From Bacillota bacterium (GTDB lineage Bacteria; Bacillota; Clostridia; Tissierellales; Sedimentibacteraceae): a stretch of 5,529 nt of DNA. Where the stretch lies: positions 1 through 5,529 of the forward strand of contig JARBUP010000199.1 in assembly GCA_029239575.1 (NCBI GenBank). The letters run 5' to 3'. The notes under the pieces are model-generated. The model was not told the origin of the DNA, did not search any database, and saw nothing but the letters and a program-made list of their open reading frames with translations. Position numbers and translations under genes: made by a program. Shown here piece after piece: positions 1-5,217 of this stretch; positions within the stretch are counted from its first letter, which is position 1; every line of letters starts with the position of its first letter.

Positions 1-80
1 ATTTTGATTATACCATACTATATAAAATTTTTATAATTATTTTTACATATCTAAAATTTTTCTTTAAAAAAATAATTTAT

Positions 81-104
81 TATGCTAAACTGAAATTTAG
101 CATA
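81..104. repeat. Perfect 9-bp inverted repeat in the leader region
   Basis: Arms TATGCTAAA (81-89) and TTTAGCATA (96-104) are exact reverse complements around a 6-nt loop. No T-run follows on the + strand. On the - strand the hairpin is followed, after several bases, by a T-rich stretch (complement of 65-72). It could therefore be a weak terminator for a - strand gene lying left of the window, or a protein-binding palindrome upstream of the flippase gene. The sequence does not decide between these. No coding region is evident in 1-221. Confidence 0.45.
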
Positions 105-175
105 GAATATTTATGTGGCTACATTAAAAATACATAATAATTTAGAAAAAATTAATTATTTTATGAAACAATATA

Positions 176-181
176 TATAAT
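176..181 (+). promoter_or_regulatory. Candidate -10 element for the flippase-mazG-HU genes
   Basis: TATAAT at 176-181 matches the sigma-A -10 consensus and would put the transcript start near 187-189, about 35 nt before the chosen ATG at 222. No convincing -35 hexamer exists at 16-18 nt spacing; the region around 152-158 reads only TTAATTA. In a sequence this AT-rich a TATAAT match by chance is common, so this is a tentative assignment. Confidence 0.3.
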
Positions 182-221
182 GATATGTAGATTAGATTTA
201 TGTGAAAAGAAAGGATATATT

Positions 222-1814
222 ATGTCTAAGGAAAGTTTTATTAAAAGTACTTTAATATTAAGTATTGCAGGATTGATTGTAAAAGTTTTAGGTGCAATTT
301 ACAGAATTCCATTAACAAATTTAATTGGTACTGAAGGAATTGGTTATTATCAACCAGCTTATAATATTTATAATTTATTGTTAGTTGTTTCACTATCAGG
401 ATTTCCAACAGCTATAGCAAAGCTCGTGTCTGAAAGAAGAGCATTAAACAATTACTATGGCGCTTATCAAGTTTTTAAAGTTTCAAAATGGGGACTTTTT
501 GTAATAGGATTAGTTTCATCCGTTTTTATATTGATTTTTGCAAAAGATATAGTAGCATTTTTAGGTTATCCAGGTTCATATTATTCAATGGTAGCTTTAG
601 TGCCAGCTTTGTTTGCAGTTCCTTTATTGTCAGCATACAGGGGATTTTTCCAAGGATTACAAAATATGACTCCTATTGCTTATTCACAAATAATAGAGCA
701 ATTTTTTAGAGTAGCTGTTGGCTTATATTTAGCATATGCATTAGTTAACACTGGATTAGAAGAAGCAGCAGCAGGAGCTACTTTTGGAGCTTCAGCAGGT
801 TCAATAGCATCACTTTTATTAATTTTTGTTTTATATAATTTAACAAAAAAAGATGTAAAAAAAGAAATTGAGTTATCTACTTCAGGATTAGTAGAAAGCA
901 ACTTAGAAATAGCTAAAAAACTATTATACATAGCTGTTCCAATAACAATTGGGGCTTCCATAGCACCTCTTATGGGACTTATGGATTCATATTTAGTATC
1001 TACAAGGCTATCTGTCATAGGATATTCTGAAATACAAATTGCAGACTTATATGGGGAGCTAAGCGGTACAGCACAAACTTTAATTAATTTCCCACAAGTG
1101 TTTTCAACAGCAATTGCTATGGCACTTGTTCCGGCAATTACAGATGCATATACAAAAAAACATAAAAAGAAATTAAATGATACATCAAATACAGGAGTTA
1201 GATTATCATTAATCATAGGACTTCCATGTAGCGCAGGTTTATATATACTTGCAACTCCAATAATAGCTTTATTATATGGTTCTTTAGGACCTGAGAAGCA
1301 TGCAAGTGCAGGTGCTTTATTGCAAGTATTAGCTATAGGTTTATTGTTTTTAACTTTGAGCCAGGCATTTACTGCAATACTACAATCAGTAAATAAGCAA
1401 TTTCATCCTGTTAAGAACTTATTTGTTGGATTAGTTGTAAAAACAATATTTTCGTATATACTAATAAGCATACCGTCATTAAATGTTAAAGGTGCTGCAA
1501 TCAGTACAACTATTGCATATTTAGTTGTTGCAATTTTAAATTTAATTGATGTTAACAGAGTAGCAAAAATTAAAGTTAATTTATTTAAAACAGCTTTAAA
1601 ACCAGTTTTTTCAACTGCTATTATGGCAGTAGTTGTATATTTTAGTTTCAAGTTTACTTCACCAATAGTTGGGCCAAAGCTATCAACTTTATTATCAGTA
1701 GGTTTTGGTGGATTAGTGTATGTAATATTTTTATTTGTTACTGGAGCAATTACTCAAGATGACCTTGATTTAATACCTAAGGGAGAAAAATTAAAAAGAT
1801 TTGTGAGGAAATAA
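222..1814 (+). CDS. SpoVB/MurJ-type polysaccharide flippase (MATE/MVF-like membrane protein)
   Basis: This is a 530-residue multi-pass membrane protein of the polysaccharide biosynthesis / MurJ-SpoVB family, whose members flip undecaprenyl-linked sugar precursors, such as lipid II, across the membrane. It has roughly a dozen or more hydrophobic segments. The N-terminal stretch with VLGAIYRIPLTNLIG (residues 22-36), then GYYQPAYNIYNL (41-52), is typical of the SpoVB/YabM branch, as is SAYRGFFQGLQNM (137-149). The C-terminus is short and basic. I chose ATG 222 because AAGGA (211-215) lies 6 nt upstream. An in-frame ATG at 180 has no Shine-Dalgarno, adds a polar extension and would begin inside a candidate -10. 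mazG starts 1 nt after the stop, the order of yabM-yabN in Bacillus, so yabM is the nearest positional equivalent. Membership of the family is clear; whether it serves peptidoglycan, spore cortex or another polymer cannot be read from the sequence. Confidence 0.9.
   Translation: MSKESFIKSTLILSIAGLIVKVLGAIYRIPLTNLIGTEGIGYYQPAYNIYNLLLVVSLSGFPTAIAKLVSERRALNNYYGAYQVFKVSKWGLFVIGLVSSVFILIFAKDIVAFLGYPGSYYSMVALVPALFAVPLLSAYRGFFQGLQNMTPIAYSQIIEQFFRVAVGLYLAYALVNTGLEEAAAGATFGASAGSIASLLLIFVLYNLTKKDVKKEIELSTSGLVESNLEIAKKLLYIAVPITIGASIAPLMGLMDSYLVSTRLSVIGYSEIQIADLYGELSGTAQTLINFPQVFSTAIAMALVPAITDAYTKKHKKKLNDTSNTGVRLSLIIGLPCSAGLYILATPIIALLYGSLGPEKHASAGALLQVLAIGLLFLTLSQAFTAILQSVNKQFHPVKNLFVGLVVKTIFSYILISIPSLNVKGAAISTTIAYLVVAILNLIDVNRVAKIKVNLFKTALKPVFSTAIMAVVVYFSFKFTSPIVGPKLSTLLSVGFGGLVYVIFLFVTGAITQDDLDLIPKGEKLKRFVRK
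1804..1809 (+). promoter_or_regulatory. Ribosome binding site of mazG inside the flippase gene end
   Basis: TGAGGA lies within the last codons of the flippase gene, 6 nt before ATG 1816. With only 1 nt between the stop and the next start, translational coupling of the two genes is likely. Confidence 0.7.
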
Positions 1815-1815
1815 C

Positions 1816-3273
1816 ATGGATACAATTCAAATAATCGGATTAGGTGCTGGGAAAGCTGAAGATTTATCTTTAAAGGCCCATAATGCTTTAAATGAAAATA
1901 TACTAACTTTTGCCCGTACTGAAAGGCATCCTGTTATTAATGAATTACGTAATGGGATAAATAAGATAAATATAGAAACTTTTGATGACTATTTTGAAAA
2001 ATATGAGTCATTCGAAGAAGTTTATGAAAAAATTTTTGAAAAAATAGTTGAATTATCTAAAAAACATGGTAAAATTAACTACTGTACAGCTGGAAGCCCA
2101 TTTTATGGTGATATTGTAACAAAAAAGCTCCTAAGTGAATATAAAGACAAAATAAATATAATAATAATAGATGGAATGAGTTTTCTTGATAAATGTATTA
2201 AGTTATCTAACTTTTCTGATTATAAGTCAATTAAAATTCTTGATTGTTTAGAAACTGATGAGTTTGCATTTGATATTAATTCATTAAATATTATTACACA
2301 AGTTTATGATGTTGAAATAGCTTCAGAGCTTAAAATTAAGCTGATGGAAACATATCCAGACAATCATTTAATTAAAATTATAGATGTTTTAGATGAAAGT
2401 GTCGAAGAATTTCCATTATATATGCTGGATCAAGAAAAAAAATATGGATTTTCAACATATTTTTGTATTAATCCTATTGAAATATTTAAAAAGGCAGTGT
2501 ATAATGTAAATGATCTACTAAATGTTGTAAAATTGCTAAGGGGTCCTGATGGTTGTCCTTGGGACAGAAAACAGACTCATGAATCAATTAGAGCGTGTGT
2601 TATTGAAGAAGCGTATGAAGTAGTGGATGCTATCGACAATGATGATACGGACAACTTAATAGAGGAATTAGGAGATTTATTATTACAAGTAATATTTCAT
2701 TCACAAATAGGTAGTGAAGAGGGATATTTCAATTTCAAAGATGTTGTAACTAACATATGTAATAAAATGGTTTTCAGGCATCCCCATGTTTTTGGTGATG
2801 TAAAGGCAGAAAATGCTGATGAAGCTCTTGAAAGTTGGGAAGCATCTAAGAAAAAAGAAAAAGACATTAATACATATACTGAAAACTTGAAAAATGTTCC
2901 AAAAGCGTTATCACCATTGAGCAGAAGTTACAAAATTCAAAAAAGGGCTGCAGAAGTAGGCTTTGATTGGCCGGATGTAACAGGTGCAATAGAAAAAATT
3001 AAAGAGGAACTTTTCGAATTCATAGAAGAATATGAAAAGCAAGACTTTGATAAAATGGAAAGTGAATTTGGGGATCTATTGTTTGCATTAGTGAACTTTG
3101 CAAGATTTATGAAAATAAATCCTGATGTTGCATTGAACAAAACTATTAATAAATTTATAAATCGTTTTGAGTTTATTGAGAAAAATGCCCCAAAAGATTT
3201 AAACGATATGACTTTATCTGAAATGGATGAGTTATGGGAGAAATCAAAAATTCCAACAAAGGAATTTAGATAA
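1816..3273 (+). CDS. mazG: MazG nucleoside triphosphate pyrophosphohydrolase with N-terminal tetrapyrrole-methylase-like domain (YabN type)
   Basis: This 485-residue cytosolic protein has the YabN architecture. Residues 1 to about 225 form a SAM-dependent tetrapyrrole (corrin/porphyrin) methylase-like domain, with a glycine-rich start GLGAGKAEDLSLKA (8-21) and YCTAGSPFYGD (89-99). Two MazG all-alpha domains follow. The first carries LRGPDGCPWDRKQTHES (241-257), the Mg-binding EExxE (E264, E265, E268) and ExxD (E284, D287), then FRHPHVFGD (320-328). The second carries the conserved AAEVGFDWPD (378-387), EExxE (E397, E398, E401) and ExxD (E417, D420). Both metal-binding sets appear intact. MazG enzymes hydrolyse NTPs to NMP plus pyrophosphate and are linked to cleaning aberrant nucleotides and to stress control. 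The substrate of the methylase-like half is not established in this family. Length is close to B. subtilis YabN, and the Shine-Dalgarno TGAGGA fixes the ATG. It probably shares a transcript with the flippase. Confidence 0.95.
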   Translation: MDTIQIIGLGAGKAEDLSLKAHNALNENILTFARTERHPVINELRNGINKINIETFDDYFEKYESFEEVYEKIFEKIVELSKKHGKINYCTAGSPFYGDIVTKKLLSEYKDKINIIIIDGMSFLDKCIKLSNFSDYKSIKILDCLETDEFAFDINSLNIITQVYDVEIASELKIKLMETYPDNHLIKIIDVLDESVEEFPLYMLDQEKKYGFSTYFCINPIEIFKKAVYNVNDLLNVVKLLRGPDGCPWDRKQTHESIRACVIEEAYEVVDAIDNDDTDNLIEELGDLLLQVIFHSQIGSEEGYFNFKDVVTNICNKMVFRHPHVFGDVKAENADEALESWEASKKKEKDINTYTENLKNVPKALSPLSRSYKIQKRAAEVGFDWPDVTGAIEKIKEELFEFIEEYEKQDFDKMESEFGDLLFALVNFARFMKINPDVALNKTINKFINRFEFIEKNAPKDLNDMTLSEMDELWEKSKIPTKEFR

Positions 3274-3287
3274 AATACTAATATACT

Positions 3288-3295
3288 AAGGAGGG
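3288..3295 (+). promoter_or_regulatory. Strong Shine-Dalgarno deciding a GTG start for HU
   Basis: AAGGAGGG lies 7 nt before the GTG at 3303. It is the strongest ribosome binding site of the first gene group and fits a very abundant protein. The first ATG in this frame falls well inside the HU fold (residue 29), so GTG is the start. Confidence 0.85.
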
Positions 3296-3302
3296 TTTTT
3301 TA

Positions 3303-3578
3303 GTGAATAAAGCTGAATTAATCGCTAGTGTTGCAGAAAAAACTGGTTTTACAAAAAAGGATGCTGAAAAAGCATTAAACAGTTTCATGGAAACAATAAA
3401 AGATGAGTTAGTAGCAGGTGGAAAAGTTCAATTAGTAGGTTTTGGAACTTTTGAAGTAAGAGACAGAAAAGAAAGACAAGGAAGAAACCCAAGAAATCCA
3501 GGTGAAACAATTGATATTCCAGCTTCAAAAGCACCAGTTTTCAAAGCAGGAAAATCATTAAAAGAAGCAGTAAATTAA
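3303..3578 (+). CDS. hup: HU family nucleoid DNA-binding protein
   Basis: This is a 91-residue histone-like HU protein of standard length (about 90 residues). The N-terminal helices MNKAELIASVAEKTGF (1-16) and the dimer core are typical. The signature begins at GFGTFEVRDRKERQGRNP (46-63), with the DNA-intercalating proline at its usual place, P63, at the tip of the beta arm. The C-terminal helix SKAPVFKAGKSLKEAVN is complete. HU dimers bend and compact DNA with little sequence preference. It starts with GTG behind a strong Shine-Dalgarno, 29 nt after mazG, and is followed directly by an intrinsic terminator. It is thus the last gene of the flippase-mazG-HU group, an arrangement familiar in Clostridia. 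I see no separate promoter of quality before it, although so abundant a protein often has one. Confidence 0.97.
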   Translation: MNKAELIASVAEKTGFTKKDAEKALNSFMETIKDELVAGGKVQLVGFGTFEVRDRKERQGRNPRNPGETIDIPASKAPVFKAGKSLKEAVN

Positions 3579-3590
3579 TAAATTTATTAT

Positions 3591-3615
3591 AAAGGCCGTT
3601 TTTTAACGGCTTTTT
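3591..3615 (+). terminator. Intrinsic terminator after HU
   Basis: GCCGTT (3595-3600) pairs with AACGGC (3605-3610) around a TTTT loop. The stem extends through a G-T and several A-T pairs into the run TTTTT (3611-3615). This GC-rich short stem with a T-tract, 13 nt after the HU stop, is a classical rho-independent terminator. Confidence 0.92.
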
Positions 3616-3645
3616 ATCTGTTTTTAATTAAGAAATTAAGATTTT

Positions 3646-3689
3646 AAAAATATGGGGCAAACAAATTTTTTTGTTTGCCTCATATTTTT
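3646..3689. terminator. Second, long hairpin; probable bidirectional terminator
   Basis: Bases 3646-3665 pair with 3670-3689 to give a 20-bp stem with only one G-T pair (3655/3680) and a TTTT loop. The core is GGGGCAAAC against GTTTGCCTC. The outer part is five A-T pairs, so a T-run lies at the 3' side on either strand, and more T-rich sequence (3691-3699) follows on +. It sits about 30 nt after the HU terminator. As no gene lies between, it is either a backup terminator or insulation for the promoter at 3789. Confidence 0.8.
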
Positions 3690-3788
3690 GTGTTTTTTTA
3701 ATATAATTTATTATTGTCCTAAATTTAATATCATAATTTAGAAAAAAATACAAATAATAGAAAAAAACATTTCTTAAATAGTAACTCA

Positions 3789-3817
3789 TTGACAATAAAA
3801 ATTTAGAAGAGTATAAT
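3789..3817 (+). promoter_or_regulatory. Consensus sigma-A promoter of the transporter-regulator operon
   Basis: TTGACA (3789-3794) and TATAAT (3812-3817) are perfect matches to the sigma-A -35 and -10 hexamers, with the ideal 17-nt spacer. Transcription should begin near 3823-3825, leaving a leader of about 40 nt. The predicted start lies inside the palindromic operator at 3820-3840. So strong a promoter would need a repressor to be kept low. Confidence 0.9.
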
Positions 3818-3819
3818 AT

Positions 3820-3840
3820 AAATGCGAATGATTTGCATTT
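3820..3840. promoter_or_regulatory. Fur-family (Fur/Zur-like) operator over the transcription start
   Basis: This is a 21-bp palindrome centred on G3830: left arm AAATGCGAAT, right arm ATTTGCATTT, with 9 of 10 positions complementary. The core has the Fur-family 7-1-7 form, TGnnAAT-n-ATTnnCA. It shares the outer AAAT/ATTT and the inner AAT/ATT with the B. subtilis Zur box as I recall it (AAATCGTAAT-n-ATTACGATTT). Bases 3824-3842 on the - strand read GCAAAT GCAAAT C ATTCGC, the same hexamer layout as the classical iron box GATAAT GATAAT C ATTATC. Its place just downstream of the -10 predicts repression, most simply by the regulator encoded at 4732-5142. Which metal is sensed is not shown. Confidence 0.75.
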
Positions 3841-3854
3841 GCGAAATAATTTAC

Positions 3855-3860
3855 AGGAGG
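3855..3860 (+). promoter_or_regulatory. Ribosome binding site of the transporter gene
   Basis: AGGAGG is a full Shine-Dalgarno but lies only 4 nt before ATG 3865. No other in-frame start lies between it and the hydrophobic N-terminus, so this start is preferred despite the short spacing. Confidence 0.8.
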
Positions 3861-3864
3861 ATAT

Positions 3865-4719
3865 ATGTCAGAAATAGTTTTAGAAACAATATTGGATACA
3901 ATAAAGGTTCTACCTTTTTTATTTATAGCTAATTTATTAATAGAATATATAGAAAATACATCATTAAAAAAATTAGAAAAAGGAATAAAAAAATATGGTA
4001 TTATAGGTGGTGCTGTTTTAGGCAGCTTTCCTCATGGATTTTCAGTTGCAGCGGCTAATTTATACTCGGGCAAAATAATAACAACAGGAACATTAATAGC
4101 GGTTTTTATTTCTACATCCGATGAAGCAATTCCAGTTTTATTATCTAACCCTGAAAATTATGATGTTATGATAAAATTAATTGCTATAAAAGTAATAATT
4201 GCAATTATTGCAGGGACATTTGCGGATGCTTTTTTAAAAAAATATTTTACTGTAAATAAAGTAAATAATAATATTAATTGCGAAAAAGCGATGGGTCATA
4301 CATATCATGATAACTGTGGGTGTAATAGTCAAGGCGGAACATTAATTCATGCTATAAAACATACAATCAATATATTCTTTTTTATGTTAGTTACTACATT
4401 TATTTTAAATACAGCAATAAGCTTAATAGGAGAAGAAAATTTATCAAAGGTACTTTTACAAAATAGTATTTTTCAGCCTATGTTTGCAGCTTTAATAGGG
4501 TTTATACCTAACTGCGCATCTTCTGTAATTTTAACTCAGCTTTTTATGGAAGGAAGTATTAGTTTTGGTTCTGTAATAGCTGGATTAAGTACGGGTGCGG
4601 GTATAGGTTTATTGGTATTATTTAAAGTTAATTGTAATAGAAAACAAAATTTTAAAATAATGTTATATTTATATGCTGTAGGTGTAATAGCAGGCATGAT
4701 TGTTCAATTATTGTTTTAA
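3865..4719 (+). CDS. Putative metal transporter of the ArsP_2 (heavy-metal / manganese transporter) family
   Basis: This is a 284-residue integral membrane protein with about eight hydrophobic segments, in two halves joined by a polar linker. I recognise the family variously named putative 10TM heavy-metal exporter (ArsP_2), arsenic efflux protein or putative manganese transporter; no substrate is proven by the sequence. The halves share a turn motif: LGSFPHGFS...LYSGKIITTGTLIA (52-79) and IGFIPNCASS...LFMEGSISFGSVIAG (211-240). FISTSDEAIPVL (81-92) in half one and GAGIGLLVLFKVN (244-256) in half two are also family-like. The linker (about 131-160) carries C139, H145, H148, C151 and C153, a plausible cytosolic metal-binding patch. 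One oddity is that the first turn reads Pro-His-Gly, one residue shorter than the Pro-Asn-Cys form of half two. It is first in an operon with a Zur-like regulator behind a Fur-type operator, which favours a transition-metal role (Zn, Mn or Fe) over arsenic. Direction of transport is open. Confidence 0.8.
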   Translation: MSEIVLETILDTIKVLPFLFIANLLIEYIENTSLKKLEKGIKKYGIIGGAVLGSFPHGFSVAAANLYSGKIITTGTLIAVFISTSDEAIPVLLSNPENYDVMIKLIAIKVIIAIIAGTFADAFLKKYFTVNKVNNNINCEKAMGHTYHDNCGCNSQGGTLIHAIKHTINIFFFMLVTTFILNTAISLIGEENLSKVLLQNSIFQPMFAALIGFIPNCASSVILTQLFMEGSISFGSVIAGLSTGAGIGLLVLFKVNCNRKQNFKIMLYLYAVGVIAGMIVQLLF

Positions 4720-4722
4720 ATC

Positions 4723-4726
4723 GAGG
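4723..4726 (+). promoter_or_regulatory. Ribosome binding site of the regulator gene
   Basis: GAGG, in the 12-nt gap after the transporter stop, lies 5 nt before ATG 4732. It is moderate in strength, and the tight spacing supports a single transcript with the transporter. Confidence 0.6.
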
Positions 4727-4731
4727 TAACT

Positions 4732-5142
4732 ATGATAGAAGAAATGCTTAAAAATGCAGGATTAAAAAAAACAAAACAAAGAAACTTAATACTTGAAATT
4801 ATTAAATCATCTTCAAAACCAATAACTGCAGAAAAAATATTTGAAATTATTAAATCAGAAAGCAATAATACTAATTTATCAACTATTTACAGAACATTAA
4901 ATATATTGTGCGAAAAAAGTTTATTGCTAAAGATCTTAAAATCTGATGGCACTGCATCATATCAATTAAATGATGCTTCACATAAACATTATATTACTTG
5001 TTGTGCATGTCAAAATTCAGTACTCATAGATAGTTGTCCTATAAAAGATTTGAGCGATAAAATAGTAAATGAAACAGGTTATATAGTTACAGGACACAGT
5101 ATAGAACTTACAGGAATATGTCCGAAATGCAATAAAAAATAA
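4732..5142 (+). CDS. Fur-family metal-dependent transcriptional repressor, Zur-like
   Basis: This 136-residue cytosolic regulator has the Fur-family length and layout. Residues 1 to about 80 are the winged-helix DNA-binding domain, with recognition helix NLSTIYRTLNIL (48-59). Residues 84-136 are the dimerisation and metal domain. The structural zinc site is intact: C90-x2-C93 and C130-x2-C133. Candidate sensory ligands are H84 and H86 (HKH), D100, C102, H122 and E125. The motif IDSCPIKDL (99-107) followed by GYIVTGHSIELTGICPKC resembles B. subtilis Zur (ESCPM..., GYQVSGHKFEIYGTC as I recall it) more than Fur or PerR, so zinc is the first guess, with manganese or iron possible. The gene is 12 nt behind the transporter, so it is probably co-transcribed and autoregulated through the palindrome at 3820-3840. 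No residue typical of the family is clearly missing. Family assignment is firm; metal specificity is inference. Confidence 0.92.
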   Translation: MIEEMLKNAGLKKTKQRNLILEIIKSSSKPITAEKIFEIIKSESNNTNLSTIYRTLNILCEKSLLLKILKSDGTASYQLNDASHKHYITCCACQNSVLIDSCPIKDLSDKIVNETGYIVTGHSIELTGICPKCNKK

Positions 5143-5195
5143 ACTCCTAAAAAATGTAATTAACTTTAGTTTAAGTTGCTACATTTTTTAGGAGT
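5143..5195. terminator. Bidirectional terminator between convergent genes
   Basis: Arms 5143-5158 and 5180-5195 are perfectly complementary over 16 bp (ACTCCTAAAAAATGTA and its reverse complement). The 21-nt apical region holds a further small stem (AACTT 5162-5166 with AAGTT 5173-5177). T-rich sequence follows on + (5196-5212) and A-rich sequence precedes it (5132-5142), giving a U-run on - as well. It starts directly at the regulator stop and ends 22 nt short of the serine dehydratase stop, so it most likely ends both transcripts. Confidence 0.88.
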
Positions 5196-5217
5196 TATTT
5201 ATATAATTTTTAAATTA

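Noticed and set aside
135..150. Near-identical stretch ATAATTTAGAAAAAA shared between the leader (about 136-150) and 3733-3747
   Set aside because: Low-complexity A/T sequence; a match of this length is not strong evidence of a repeat family in such AT-rich DNA.
488..709. A 73-codon + strand frame inside the flippase gene, and similar short - strand frames at 1403-1651 and 2937-3140
   Set aside because: All lie within confirmed genes in other frames, with composition typical of out-of-frame translation and no family resemblance.
680..1216. A 178-codon open frame on the - strand inside the flippase gene
   Set aside because: It lies wholly opposite a well-supported membrane-protein gene, has no Shine-Dalgarno or recognisable domain, and mirrors the codon pattern of the + strand gene.
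3271..3287. Possible separate promoter for HU (TAAAAT 3271-3276 or TATACT 3282-3287)
   Set aside because: No matching -35 hexamer at 16-18 nt, and the second element would put the start on top of the Shine-Dalgarno.
3719..3741. Inverted repeat CTAAATT / AATTTAG with a 9-nt loop
   Set aside because: Only 7 bp, nearly all A-T, with a large loop; expected by chance in this composition.
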